Assembly: GCF_004801315.1 (NCBI RefSeq)
Contig: NZ_SSNW01000038.1
Span: 1 to 49,429, forward strand
From: Deinococcus sp. Arct2-2
Lineage (GTDB): Bacteria; Deinococcota; Deinococci; Deinococcales; Deinococcaceae
Reading direction: 5' to 3'
DNA length: 49,429 bases
In this document: positions 12,013 to 21,595 of the stretch, piece by piece
Numbering within the stretch: position 1 is the stretch's first letter
Layout: every line of letters starts with the position of its first letter
Translations under genes and position numbers: made by a program
Notes under the pieces: generated by a model
Databases searched by the model: none
Told to the model about the DNA's origin: nothing
The model's input: the letters and a program-made list of their open reading frames with translations, nothing else

Positions 12013-12120
12013 GCGAACCCCCCAGTCTGCTTCGCAACCAGCCCCCCTCAAGGGGAGCGCAAAAGCTTTTAGTCCCCACCTCTAAGGGGGCGTTGCGCCA
12101 GCAACGGGGGGGTTCACCTT
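12013..12120 (+). repeat. Family A foldback repeat
   Basis: The ~108-bp unit begins GCGAACCCCCCAGTCTGC and ends CAACGGGGGGGTTCACC. The outer AACCCCCC and GGGGGGTT are complementary. Inside are a CCCCTCAAGGGGAG block, a TCTAAGGGGG block and a GTTGCGCCAGCAAC hairpin. It lies between converging genes. Confidence 0.8.
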
Positions 12121-12161
12121 CCCACTCAAGCGGCCAAGCTGGACAGGACTCAATAACAACC

Positions 12162-12202
12162 AAAGCGGGAAGCCCTGATTCCATCTCAGGGCTTCCCGCT
12201 TT
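12162..12202. terminator. Bidirectional terminator between SDR and MFS genes
   Basis: AAAGCGGGAAGCCCTGA (12162-12178) and TCAGGGCTTCCCGCTTT (12186-12202) form a perfect 17-bp stem with a 7-base loop, A-rich on one side and T-rich on the other. It suits both converging transcripts. A family E repeat, CCCACTCACCACTCACTACT, follows at 12204-12230. Confidence 0.85.
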
Positions 12203-12233
12203 TCCCACTCACCACTCACTACTGACTGCTCTT

Positions 12234-13598
12234 CTATCCGCCTTTTGCCGCTGCCAAACCGTCCAGATATTCCCGGTCATCCACGCGGCGCACGCTGGGA
12301 TTCAGCAGTTGTAGGGCGGCTACCACCACCACCAGTACACCCATGCCTACGATGACCGGGCCGGGGGGAAACCTTGTGGCGAGGGCCGACACCAACGCCA
12401 TGCCCAGCGGCACGGTAAAGCGCGAGATCACGCGGCGCACGGCGAACACGCGGCCCTGCATTTCGCGGGGCACTTGGGCTTGCCAGATGCCGCCGCTGTG
12501 GGCCATCGCGAAGGGCATGGCAAACACGGTGAAGCCGAACATGGCCGCCGTGAGGGGCAAGCTGCGGCTGAGGCCCATGCCGATGATGCCCAGTCCGATG
12601 AGGAGGCTAGGCACCAGAATGCCCAACACGCGGTTGTGTTTCAGGCCGCCCCAAGCGCTGATGACCACGCCGCCCAGCACCATGCCCGCGCTGGTGATGG
12701 TGGTAATAATGGCCAGCGCCGCCGCAAAGCCGAGGCCGCGTGCCGTCCAGTCGTCTTCTAGGGTGTAGCGGGTCAGCAGGGTTTCGTAGACCGGAATGGC
12801 GCTGGCGGCAAAGTTCACGGCGGCCCCGATCAGCAGCAGTTGCAGCAGCGGCGGGCGGCGCACGAGGTATGTCCAGCCGAGGCGGGTATCGGCCTTCACG
12901 GTAGCCACCGCGCCTCCGGCACTCTCGGCGGGTGGGGGGCTGGGAATGTATAAGCGGGTCAGAACGAGGGCGGCCAGCAGGTAACTCAGGCCGTCTACAC
13001 CTAGCGCAAACGGCACGCCATTAGGCAGATTCGCCCACCAACCGCTCGTGCCCAGCATCACAGGCAGCCCGATCAGCAGCGCGGCGGCGGCTGGCCCCAA
13101 CAGCCCGCTGATTTGGCGGGTGGTCTGCAACAGCCCGTTGGCCCGCGTCAGGTGCTCGTCGGGCACGATCATGGCAAGGCTGGCGTCCATGGCCGCCTCG
13201 TGCAAAATATCGAGCGACTGCGTAGCGATCACGAACAGCAGCAGCACCCAAAACGGCGCAGTCGTCAAAGCCATCAGGGCCGCCATGCCCAGCGTCAGCA
13301 GACCGCCCAACGTGTCGCAGAGGGCCATCAGGCGTTTGCGGTCGGTGCGGTCAGCGAGGCTTCCGGCAATCGGGGCCACCAGTACGGCCAGTAGGGTTGC
13401 GGCAATCGCCAGTGCGCCCGTTGCCAGCGCAAACTGGGCTTTTTGGGCGGGGGCGGGATACAGCGTTTGGGCCATATAGATGGTCAGCGCGAACCAAGAC
13501 AGGGCGCTTCCGAAGCGGCTGACCGACTGCGACGCCCACAGCGTCAGAAATGTCCGCCAGCCGTTTGCAGGCACGCCGGATGAAGAGGGGATTGACAT
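12234..13598 (-). CDS. Major facilitator superfamily transporter
   Basis: The protein has 454 residues and about 12 predicted membrane helices. Its sequence layout is that of the DHA/Enterobactin-exporter-like group: the N-terminus (WRTFLTLWASQSVSRFGSALSWFAL) is followed by a GSLADRTDRKRLM motif A equivalent near residue 85. It is a probable drug or metabolite exporter, but the substrate cannot be inferred. It is a clear paralogue of the next gene upstream (13756-15156), and both keep a VPxEMQGRVFxVRRxIxxFTVPxGxA segment. A TACAGT -10 box nine bases before the ATG overlaps a palindrome at 13604-13616. Confidence 0.9.
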   Translation of the reverse strand: MSIPSSSGVPANGWRTFLTLWASQSVSRFGSALSWFALTIYMAQTLYPAPAQKAQFALATGALAIAATLLAVLVAPIAGSLADRTDRKRLMALCDTLGGLLTLGMAALMALTTAPFWVLLLFVIATQSLDILHEAAMDASLAMIVPDEHLTRANGLLQTTRQISGLLGPAAAALLIGLPVMLGTSGWWANLPNGVPFALGVDGLSYLLAALVLTRLYIPSPPPAESAGGAVATVKADTRLGWTYLVRRPPLLQLLLIGAAVNFAASAIPVYETLLTRYTLEDDWTARGLGFAAALAIITTITSAGMVLGGVVISAWGGLKHNRVLGILVPSLLIGLGIIGMGLSRSLPLTAAMFGFTVFAMPFAMAHSGGIWQAQVPREMQGRVFAVRRVISRFTVPLGMALVSALATRFPPGPVIVGMGVLVVVVAALQLLNPSVRRVDDREYLDGLAAAKGG

Positions 13599-13603
13599 GA
13601 GGC

Positions 13604-13616
13604 CACTACTGTAGTG
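13604..13616 (-). promoter_or_regulatory. Palindrome on the -10 box of the MFS gene
   Basis: CACTAC-T-GTAGTG is a perfect 6-1-6 palindrome covering the TACAGT -10 hexamer (13608-13613 on the minus strand). Its position fits a repressor operator. Confidence 0.4.
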
Positions 13617-13755
13617 CGGGTGCTGTGACCCTGCGTACAGATTTGTCTAGGGAGTTTTGCAGTCTAAAAAAGGCTGAAAACCTCGTGCCAGAGCGTCTTA
13701 ATTTATGAGAAAGCAGCGTCCGGTCTGGCGGCGGCTCAGCGCTGCTGCTGTTTCA

Positions 13756-15156
13756 TCACACCCTGACCGCAGAGCCAGAAGCCTGAAGGGGGTCTTCGAC
13801 GCGGCGCATGGCGGGATTCAGCAATTGCAGTCCCGACACTGCCGCCATGAGCAGTCCTGCCCAGAGCAACACGCTGCCGGGAGCGTACCGCGCTGCCAAC
13901 ACCCCGGAAATGGCCGTCCCCACCGGCACGGTAAATTGTGCGATCAGTCGCCGCACGCTGAACACGCGGCCCTGCAATTCACTGGGCACCTGCGCCTGCC
14001 AAATACTTTGGGAATGGGCGTTCATGATCGGGGTCATGATGCCGAACAGAGCCACCGCTGCCGCCGTAAACAGCACGGTTCCGGCCACCCCACTGAGGGC
14101 CTGCGCCGCGCCCGCCAGCACCATCGGCACCAGCACACCCAGTACCCGCCGCCGCTTCAGGCCGCCCCACGCACTCACCAACAGGCCGCCTGCCAACCCG
14201 CCCGCGCTCATGGCCGTCCAGAGGGTCGCCAGTCCGGTTTCTACAGTCAGCCCGCGTGCGCCGAGGTCGGGGGCCAGCGTGAATTTGACCAACAGGGGGT
14301 GCAAGACGCCCACGCCACTGGTCAGCAGATTCACCGAAGCGAAGGTGAGCAGCAGGTGCAGCAGCGGGCGGCGAGCCAGAATAAATGTCCAGCCCACGCG
14401 CATATCGGCCCACAGACTGGGCTTGTTGGCAGCCCCTTTGGCGAGGTCGGCCCGCACCGGGCTAGGAATGCGGAGCCGCCAGACCACCAACGCTGCTATC
14501 ACAAAAGACAGGGCGTCCAGTGCGAACGCCAGTGGTACACCGTCTTTCAGCCCCGCCAATCCAGACCCGGCCAACACAGACGATGCACCGCCGCTGCGGG
14601 CCAGTGCGGGCAGCCCGATCAGGAGGGCCGCCAATGCCGGACTCAGCAGCCCAGACAGACTCCAGAGGGTCTGCATCATGCCGTTGGCACGCGGCAGGCG
14701 TTCTTTGCTTACCAAACTGGAATAACTGGTATCGAAGGCCGAGCCGTGAAACGTACCCACTAACCCCAGCGCCGCTGTAAACAGCATGAACAACCAGATG
14801 GGGGGCGTGTCGGACAGCACCAACGCCACCGCGCCCGCCGACAGCACCGCGTTCAGCAGGTCACAGGTCAGCATCATGCGGCGGCGATCTAATCGGTCTG
14901 CCAACGCTCCAGCCAACGGCGCACCCACGATGGCGGCTAGCGCCCAGCCTAGCGCCGTGAGCGACAGGGCCGCCGCCAATTCCGGCTTCTGCGACTCCAG
15001 CGGAAAGCGGGTCTGGGTCAGGTAGATATTGAAGGCAAACCCGCTGAGGCCGCTGCCCAGCACACTCAGCGCCTGAGAACTCCACAGCCAAAGGAAAGTG
15101 TGCCAGCCGCCGTTCGGGTCTAGGGGCGCAGGCGAAACGGGGGAGGCGGAGGGCAT
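13756..15156 (-). CDS. Major facilitator superfamily transporter, paralogue of the downstream gene
   Basis: The protein has 466 residues and about 12 predicted membrane helices. It begins WHTFLWLWSSQALSVLGSGLSGFAFNIYL after a short Pro/Ser-rich tail, and it has the GALADRLDRRRMM motif in the loop after helix 2. It is probably an exporter of unknown substrate. The ATG at 15156 is chosen because TACCCT lies six bases upstream, as in other leaderless genes here. The frame stays open to 15330, but that stretch runs into the family F repeat and is not credible protein. It lies in the same direction as the 12234-13598 paralogue with a 157-bp gap, so the pair is a tandem duplication. Confidence 0.9.
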   Translation of the reverse strand: MPSASPVSPAPLDPNGGWHTFLWLWSSQALSVLGSGLSGFAFNIYLTQTRFPLESQKPELAAALSLTALGWALAAIVGAPLAGALADRLDRRRMMLTCDLLNAVLSAGAVALVLSDTPPIWLFMLFTAALGLVGTFHGSAFDTSYSSLVSKERLPRANGMMQTLWSLSGLLSPALAALLIGLPALARSGGASSVLAGSGLAGLKDGVPLAFALDALSFVIAALVVWRLRIPSPVRADLAKGAANKPSLWADMRVGWTFILARRPLLHLLLTFASVNLLTSGVGVLHPLLVKFTLAPDLGARGLTVETGLATLWTAMSAGGLAGGLLVSAWGGLKRRRVLGVLVPMVLAGAAQALSGVAGTVLFTAAAVALFGIMTPIMNAHSQSIWQAQVPSELQGRVFSVRRLIAQFTVPVGTAISGVLAARYAPGSVLLWAGLLMAAVSGLQLLNPAMRRVEDPLQASGSAVRV

Positions 15157-15224
15157 GGCTTTAGGGTAAGGCTGGACGGGGCGAGATGGGATAGGCTGGA
15201 TGGCTTGTGCGTGGCTGTGACCGT

Positions 15225-15462
15225 TTCCCCCCGCCCCCCAGCCCCCGCCCCCATAGGGGTCAGGGGAGCTAAGCGCTCTACTTCGCAGCTCTACGAGTCC
15301 GCTCGGGAGGATTGATCTTGTTTTATTCACACTCGGCCAAATCGTTCATCTGAAGCTGAATCCCCAGTCGTCTTGACACTGGAGTTGGCCCGCCCACTGC
15401 GTGGACGACGGCCTCACACGAAGTTGGGCGGGCACGATCTGGGGTGGCGGTGTCGAGGTGTT
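15225..15462. repeat. Family F composite intergenic element, copy 1
   Basis: This ~235-bp noncoding element shares its order of blocks with 42011-42228: a CCCCCAGCCCCCGCCCCC run, GGGGTCAGGGGAGCTAA, AGGATTGATCTTGT, AAATCG-TCATCTGAAGC, CCAGTCGTCTTGA, then GACGGCCTCACACG-AGTTGGG. It is followed directly by family C (15462-15525) and family B (15532-15556), in the same order as the second copy. Confidence 0.75.
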
Positions 15463-15556
15463 TGCTCCCTCACCCTTGAGGGGGGAAGGCCGGGGAGGGG
15501 GTGAGTGAGCGCCAGCGATTGCCCTTGACCTTCCTCAGACCCTAGACCCTTAGACC
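15462..15556. repeat. Family C repeat followed by family B array
   Basis: CTCCCTCACCCTTGAGGGGG...GGTGAGTGAGCGCCAGCGAT leads into CAGACCCTAGACCCTTAGAC. With the F element it fills nearly the whole 423-bp gap between the MFS gene and RNase HI; no gene is visible there. Confidence 0.7.
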
Positions 15557-15579
15557 AAGCTCCTAGAACCTTTATACCC

Positions 15580-16140
<561 letters not shown>

Positions 16141-16288
16141 ACGGACATCCGGTGCAGTTGCGGATGTTCGGGAATCAGAGCCAGTCCGTACTTGTTGCCA
16201 CTCGCTTCGCTCGAATTCGTCTTCGACTCATCGCAATTTCTCTTCATAACCCTGGAACTGTAGACACCCGCGCCGCGTAACGTCAAGC

Positions 16289-16768
16289 ATGACCTTGCCG
16301 CCCTCGCCCCATTCTGCCCTCACCACGCTGCCCGAACCGGAGCGCACGCCCGCCATCCTGATCCACCTGTCGCCACTGGCAGGCTTGCTGCTGCCCACCA
16401 TCGGCAATCTGCTGGGGCCGCTGCTGGCGTGGCTGGTGTACCGAGACCGCAGCCGCGTCTTAGACGGTCAGGGCAAAGAAGCCCTGAATTTTCAACTGAG
16501 TTTGTGGCTGTACGGCGTGATTTTTACTGTGTTGGCGTTCGTTCTGTTCAGCGTGGGCTTGGTGGGCGGCGCGGTGGGCGCGGCAGTGGGCAGCCCCGAC
16601 GCCGGAGCCTTCGCCTTTTTTGGGGCGTTCGCCGGGTTTTTCGCCTTCTATTTGCCCATCATGCTGGTGCTGTTTTTGCTGCCGCTGGTGCTGATGCTGG
16701 TAGCGGTGGTGCGCGTCAGCAGCGGGCAGGCTTACCGGTATCCGCTGACGATCAGGTTTATTCGGTAG
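16289..16768 (+). CDS. DUF4870 membrane protein
   Basis: The protein has 159 residues and three to four predicted membrane helices. The N-terminal HLSPLAGLLLPTIGNLLGPLLAWL stretch and the following GQGKEALNFQLSLWLY motif are characteristic of DUF4870 proteins, whose function is unknown. A Gly/Ala-rich loop near residue 100 separates the last two helices. The start is supported by TAACGT five bases before the ATG, suggesting a leaderless transcript. It is followed 61 bases later by the LmbE-type gene, which has its own -10 box. Confidence 0.9.
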   Translation: MTLPPSPHSALTTLPEPERTPAILIHLSPLAGLLLPTIGNLLGPLLAWLVYRDRSRVLDGQGKEALNFQLSLWLYGVIFTVLAFVLFSVGLVGGAVGAAVGSPDAGAFAFFGAFAGFFAFYLPIMLVLFLLPLVLMLVAVVRVSSGQAYRYPLTIRFIR

Positions 16769-16817
16769 TGGGGAAGGAACGCCGACGCCATTCTCTCCTT
16801 CCCGTCCACGCCTGCCC

Positions 16818-16823
16818 TATCTT
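16818..16823 (+). promoter_or_regulatory. -10 box for leaderless LmbE-type gene
   Basis: TATCTT lies six bases before the ATG at 16830, with no Shine-Dalgarno sequence between. Confidence 0.55.
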
Positions 16824-16829
16824 TGCTGT

Positions 16830-17582
16830 ATGCGAATCATGGCGGTTTTTGCCCACCCGGATGACGAGATCGGTTGCATGGGCACGTTGGCACAGCACGC
16901 GGCGCGGGGCGACGAAATCATGTTGGTCTGGACGACCTTGGGCGAGTTGGCCTCGCAATTTGGCGACGCCTCACACGAGGAAGTGACGCGGGTGCGGCGC
17001 GAACACGGCGCGTGGGTGGCCGGACGCATCGGGGCGCAGCATCACTTTTTTGATATGGGCGACAGCCGCATGACCGGAGACCGCGCCGAAGCCCTGCAAC
17101 TGGCCCGCCTGTACGCCCGCTTCCGGCCCAATGCCGTGATCACTTGGAGCGACGATCACCCGCACCCCGACCACCGTATGACCGCCAAAATCGCCTTCGA
17201 TGCGATTACGCTGGCCCGCATTCCCAAAATTATTAACGAAGCAGGCGGCGCGGCTATGCCCCCGGCTCCTGATTTGGGTGGAGACAGCGGCATAGAGAGC
17301 GGCGAAGACGTGACCCGCCTGCAAGCGTGGCGCGATCCGGTGCGTTTTTATCAGTACTACGCGCCCGCCAGCCCTTACCCCGACGTGCTGACCGACATCA
17401 GCGACAGCATAGAAGTGGCCGCCGAAGTCATGGCCTTCTACCACGACTTTTACAAGTGGGCATGGACGGCAGACCAGTTCCGCGAGGGCCGCGCCCAACT
17501 GGGCCGACTCGCAGGCGTCAAGTACGCCGAACGCTTCAACTTGCGGGCCTCACACCTGCGGGCGCGGCCTTATCTGGATTAG
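16830..17582 (+). CDS. PIG-L/LmbE-family zinc N-deacetylase
   Basis: The protein has 250 residues. The zinc-binding AHPDDE motif lies at residues 8-13, and the third ligand is in the HPHPDHR motif near residue 111, as in GlcNAc-inositol and bacillithiol deacetylases. Members remove acetyl groups from N-acetylglucosaminyl conjugates. Deinococcus makes bacillithiol, so a BshB role is possible, but no bsh genes are nearby and the family is broad. A -10 box directly before the ATG indicates leaderless transcription. It is followed by a family B array (17603-17633) and the converging apaG. Confidence 0.9.
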   Translation: MRIMAVFAHPDDEIGCMGTLAQHAARGDEIMLVWTTLGELASQFGDASHEEVTRVRREHGAWVAGRIGAQHHFFDMGDSRMTGDRAEALQLARLYARFRPNAVITWSDDHPHPDHRMTAKIAFDAITLARIPKIINEAGGAAMPPAPDLGGDSGIESGEDVTRLQAWRDPVRFYQYYAPASPYPDVLTDISDSIEVAAEVMAFYHDFYKWAWTADQFREGRAQLGRLAGVKYAERFNLRASHLRARPYLD

Positions 17583-17602
17583 TGGGTAGCTCTTGGCCCT
17601 TG

Positions 17603-17633
17603 CTTAGACCCTCAGACCCTAGACCCTTAGACC
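17603..17633. repeat. Family B repeat array
   Basis: CTTAGACCCTCAGACCCTAG followed by ACCCTTAGACC lies in the convergent gap between the LmbE-type gene and apaG. Confidence 0.65.
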
Positions 17634-17655
17634 AAACACCCGAAAACGAAGCGCC

Positions 17656-18051
17656 CTAATTCAGCACCCGCGTCCCCGGCACTTCCAGCACGAACGGCGG
17701 AATTACCGCCTGACCCGTCGCGCCCCAAGCGTCGCGCAGCCCGTAGTGGCCCTGCATCATGCCGGGGGTGTCCTGCACGGTCACGAAGGAATCGTAGACA
17801 TACACGGCTCCGGGGGCCAGATGAGGCTGATTTCCCACCACGCCGTCACCGTCTACCACTGTTTCTCGCCCACCCGCATCCATAATTTGCCAGTGCCGAG
17901 TCAGCAGTTGCCACGTCTGATCCGAGTGGTTTTCGATGGTAATGACATAGGCGAAGGCGTGCCGTCCCGGTTGGCTGTGGGCGGCCAAATACTGCACTTC
18001 TACGCTCACGCGGATGTCTGGCTGAACTGGAAGGAGGGGGGCGTCGGTCAT
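17656..18051 (-). CDS. apaG: ApaG-domain protein
   Basis: The protein has 131 residues, close to the usual ~125, and is almost entirely an ApaG domain, a small immunoglobulin-like beta sandwich. Typical elements are the FAYVITIENHSDQTWQLLTRHW strand pair, the VVGNQPHLAPGAVYVYDS stretch and GMMQGHYGL near the end. ApaG has been linked to Co/Mg homeostasis and Ap4A levels, but its biochemical role is unclear. The ATG at 18051 is chosen because TATTCT lies six bases upstream on the minus strand. The open frame upstream to 18123 overlaps the divergent peptidase promoter and is not credible. Confidence 0.92.
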   Translation of the reverse strand: MTDAPLLPVQPDIRVSVEVQYLAAHSQPGRHAFAYVITIENHSDQTWQLLTRHWQIMDAGGRETVVDGDGVVGNQPHLAPGAVYVYDSFVTVQDTPGMMQGHYGLRDAWGATGQAVIPPFVLEVPGTRVLN

Positions 18052-18057
18052 CCGGCC

Positions 18058-18107
18058 AGAATACCGGGCCAGCGGTTCAACCAAACACCTGGCAGCACGT
18101 TTAGACT
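18058..18107. promoter_or_regulatory. Divergent pair of leaderless -10 boxes, apaG and M42 peptidase
   Basis: On the minus strand TATTCT (18058-18063) is six bases from the apaG ATG. On the plus strand TAGACT (18102-18107) is seven bases from the peptidase ATG at 18115. The two start codons are only 63 bases apart, so both promoters share this short gap. Confidence 0.6.
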
Positions 18108-18114
18108 CAGGCCC

Positions 18115-19212
<1,098 letters not shown>

Positions 19213-19232
19213 GGCTGGCGTCAACGGTTCCG

Positions 19233-19345
19233 GGCAAACCCCCCAGTCTGCTTCGTAGCCAGCCCCCCTTAAAGGGGAGCGCAAAAGATGTTGAGTCCCC
19301 ACCTCTAAGGGGGGGCGTTGCGTCAGCAACGGGGGGGTTTACCTT
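19233..19345 (+). repeat. Family A foldback repeat plus a degenerate half copy
   Basis: A full unit (CAAACCCCCCAGTCTGCTTC...GCAACGGGGGGGTTTACC) is followed at 19357-19392 by a shortened copy, CAACCCCCCAATCTG...CTCAGGGGGTT. It lies between the peptidase and racemase genes, which point the same way. Confidence 0.8.
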
Positions 19346-19439
19346 CGGCCTTGGAATACAACCCCCCAATCTGCCCCCACTCAGGGGGTTCCATTCATTT
19401 TGGCCCATTCCACGTACCCCAGCGGGCATACTGACGCCT

Positions 19440-20549
19440 ATGCTGCGTATCGAGGCCGCCGAAATTATCGTTGTGCGTTTGCCCCTCAAATTCCGGTTTG
19501 AAACGAGTTTCGGGGTGCAGACGGAGAAAGTGGTGCCGCTGCTGGTGCTGCACGGCGGCGGCCTCCAAGGACTCTCGGAAGGCACGATGGAATTTGCGCC
19601 CATGTACCGCGAAGAGACGATTGCGGGCGGCCTTCATCTGCTGAAAGATGTGTTCCTGCCGCGCATTCTGGGCAAGACTTTTGCCAACCCGGAAGACCTA
19701 GAGGCCGCACTGGGTGGATTCCGGGGCAACAAGATGGCGCGGGCGATGGTGGAGATGGCCGCGTGGGACTTGTGGGCGCGGATGCTGGAAGTGCCGCTGG
19801 GAACACTGCTGGGGGGCCGCAAAACAGAAGTCGAAGTGGGCGTCAGCCTCGGCATTCAGGCGGACGAAGCGGCAACGGTGGATGTGGTGCGGCGGCATGT
19901 GGAGCAGGGCTACCGCCGCATCAAGCTCAAGATCAAGCCGGGGTGGGACATTCAGCCGGTGCGGGCCACCCGCGAAGCCTTCCCCGACATTCGCCTGACG
20001 GTGGACGCCAACAGCGCCTACACGCTGGCTGATACGGGCCGCCTGCGGGCGCTGGACGAATTCGGCTTGACCTATATAGAGCAGCCGTTGGCGTGGGATG
20101 ACCTCGTAGATCACGCCACCTTGCAGGCCCGCCTGACCACGCCGCTGTGCCTCGATGAATCCATCACCACCGCGCAGGACGCCCGCAAGGGGTTGGCGCT
20201 GGGGGCGGGCGGCGTGATTAATGTGAAGGTGGCCCGTGTGGGCGGTCATGCCGAAGCGCGGCGCGTTCACGACATCTCGCAGGCGTTCGGTGCGCCCGTG
20301 TGGTGCGGCGGCATGTTGGAAAGTGGCGTGGGCCGCGCCCATAACATCCACCTGTCTACGCTGCCCAATTTCACGCTTCCCGGCGATACCAGCAGTGCCA
20401 GCCGCTACTGGGCCACCGACGTCATCAATGAACCGTTGGAAGCCGTAGACGGCCTGATGCCTGTGCCCACCGGCCCCGGCATCGGCGTGACCCTCAACCG
20501 CGAATTTATTGCCAGCATCGCGGAACTGCACGAGGAGCGCACCGCTTGA
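19440..20549 (+). CDS. N-acylamino acid racemase / o-succinylbenzoate synthase family enzyme
   Basis: This enolase-superfamily enzyme has 369 residues. The catalytic residues align with those of the crystallised D. radiodurans enzyme as I recall it: the K162-x-K164 pair (KLK), metal ligands D189, E214 and D239, and the second base K263. It racemises N-acylated, typically N-succinylated, amino acids, and relatives also make o-succinylbenzoate for menaquinone. The GNAT gene that overlaps it by one base favours the amino acid role: in Geobacillus a GNAT succinylates D-amino acids, a racemase inverts them and a hydrolase frees the L-form. CATACT seven bases before the ATG may be the -10 box. Confidence 0.93.
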   Translation: MLRIEAAEIIVVRLPLKFRFETSFGVQTEKVVPLLVLHGGGLQGLSEGTMEFAPMYREETIAGGLHLLKDVFLPRILGKTFANPEDLEAALGGFRGNKMARAMVEMAAWDLWARMLEVPLGTLLGGRKTEVEVGVSLGIQADEAATVDVVRRHVEQGYRRIKLKIKPGWDIQPVRATREAFPDIRLTVDANSAYTLADTGRLRALDEFGLTYIEQPLAWDDLVDHATLQARLTTPLCLDESITTAQDARKGLALGAGGVINVKVARVGGHAEARRVHDISQAFGAPVWCGGMLESGVGRAHNIHLSTLPNFTLPGDTSSASRYWATDVINEPLEAVDGLMPVPTGPGIGVTLNREFIASIAELHEERTA

Positions 20550-21391
20550 TGCAGGAACCGCCCGCCAATCCGGGGACGGCCTCCAATCCGGCCTCCAGTC
20601 GCAGTCCTACCCGCTCCTACATCATCCGCGACGTCACCGATCCTTGGGCCATGCGTGCCCTAGAAGGCGTGCAGGTAGACGCTTGGGGCTACTCAGACCG
20701 CGAGGTGACGCCGGGAACCCTGTTCAGAATTTGCGCTGTGATGGGCGGCATCGTGCTGGCCGCGTACCCGGCAGAAGAAGGTAACCCCGCTCCGGTGGGC
20801 CTCGCCTTCGGGTTTCCGGCCTTGTCGGGCGAGCAGATTTGGCACCATTCACACTTGCTGGCTGTGCATCCCGACTGGCGCGGCTCTGGCATGGCGGTGG
20901 CCCTGAAACTGGCGCAGCGAGAACGCGCCGTGCGGCAAGGATTGACCCGCATGACGTGGACATTCGACCCGCTGATTGCCCGCAACGCCCGCCTGAACTT
21001 GGGCAAGTTGGGTGCAACCGTGACCAGTTACCACGCCGACTGGTACGCCCTAGAAGATGACCGGGCCACCGCCTTTCCCGCTGACCGCCTGATGGCCGAA
21101 TGGGACTTGACCCAGCCCCACGCTGACCGCCCCGCCCCGCCCGCACGCGGGCAAGTGGCCCTCGAAGCCCGCGAGTACAGCCAAGAACCCGGCGCAACCC
21201 GCCTGTATTTGGCTGGAAACCGCCTGCTGGCCGAGGTGCCCACCCGCGCCGAAACCCTGCCCGAACCCGTGCGCCTGATGTGGCGGCATGCGCTGAGGGA
21301 CGTGCTGAGTTCTTACCTTGCACGCGGCTACGCGATCACGGATTTGGCGCGGGCGGGGCATAGGGCTTATTACGTGCTGTCCAAGGAGTAG
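20549..21391 (+). CDS. GNAT-family N-acyltransferase coupled to the racemase
   Basis: The protein has 280 residues. The GNAT core lies in about residues 25-180. The acyl-CoA pyrophosphate loop is read as HLLAVHPDWRGSGMAVALK near residue 105, followed by the FDPLIARNARLNLGKLGA strand, which resembles GNATs found next to N-acylamino acid racemases. A C-terminal extension of about 100 residues is not part of the core. Its ATG overlaps the racemase stop (TGATG), so the two are translationally coupled. It may acylate D-amino acids to give the racemase substrate, which is an inference from context. Confidence 0.9.
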   Translation: MQEPPANPGTASNPASSRSPTRSYIIRDVTDPWAMRALEGVQVDAWGYSDREVTPGTLFRICAVMGGIVLAAYPAEEGNPAPVGLAFGFPALSGEQIWHHSHLLAVHPDWRGSGMAVALKLAQRERAVRQGLTRMTWTFDPLIARNARLNLGKLGATVTSYHADWYALEDDRATAFPADRLMAEWDLTQPHADRPAPPARGQVALEAREYSQEPGATRLYLAGNRLLAEVPTRAETLPEPVRLMWRHALRDVLSSYLARGYAITDLARAGHRAYYVLSKE

Positions 21392-21401
21392 GCGCTGACG
21401 C

Positions 21402-21583
21402 GCGGTGAGTGGTCAGTGGGTAGTGGTGAGTAGGAAGGTCAAAAGCCAAACCAAAGACGGTAGGGACGCCAGCTTAACTGGCGTCCCTACCGTCTTTCCC
21501 ATCTGTTTCCACGTTCCACAATCCACGCTCAGCGCGGCGAAGTCAGCCTGTCCCACTCACCACTCACTACTGACCACCCACCG
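21402..21583. repeat. Family E inverted pair enclosing a terminator and family D remnant
   Basis: GTGAGTGGTCAGTGGGTAGT followed by GGTGAG (21404-21430) and an opposite-strand copy CCCACTCACCACTCACTACT (21551-21570) flank the convergent gap. A family D fragment, TTCCACGTTCCACAATCCAC, lies at 21508-21527. Family E also occurs at 12204-12230 and as a pair at 29298 and 29370. Confidence 0.6.
21453..21497. terminator. Bidirectional terminator with a 20-bp perfect stem
   Basis: AAAGACGGTAGGGACGCCAG (21453-21472) and CTGGCGTCCCTACCGTCTTT (21478-21497) are exact inverted copies around a five-base loop, between the converging GNAT and DUF4384 genes. Confidence 0.9.
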
Positions 21584-21595
21584 CGCCTTAGCGCC

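Noticed and set aside
13705..14763. Long plus-strand frames opposite the MFS gene
   Set aside because: Arg/Pro/His-rich shadow translations of a clear membrane-protein gene.
15157..15330. N-terminal extension of the MFS protein to 15330
   Set aside because: The extra codons run through a family F repeat, and a -10 box lies six bases before the internal ATG at 15156.
17746..18114. N-terminal extension of the M42 peptidase
   Set aside because: It overlaps apaG on the other strand and lacks any start signal; the ATG at 18115 follows a -10 box.
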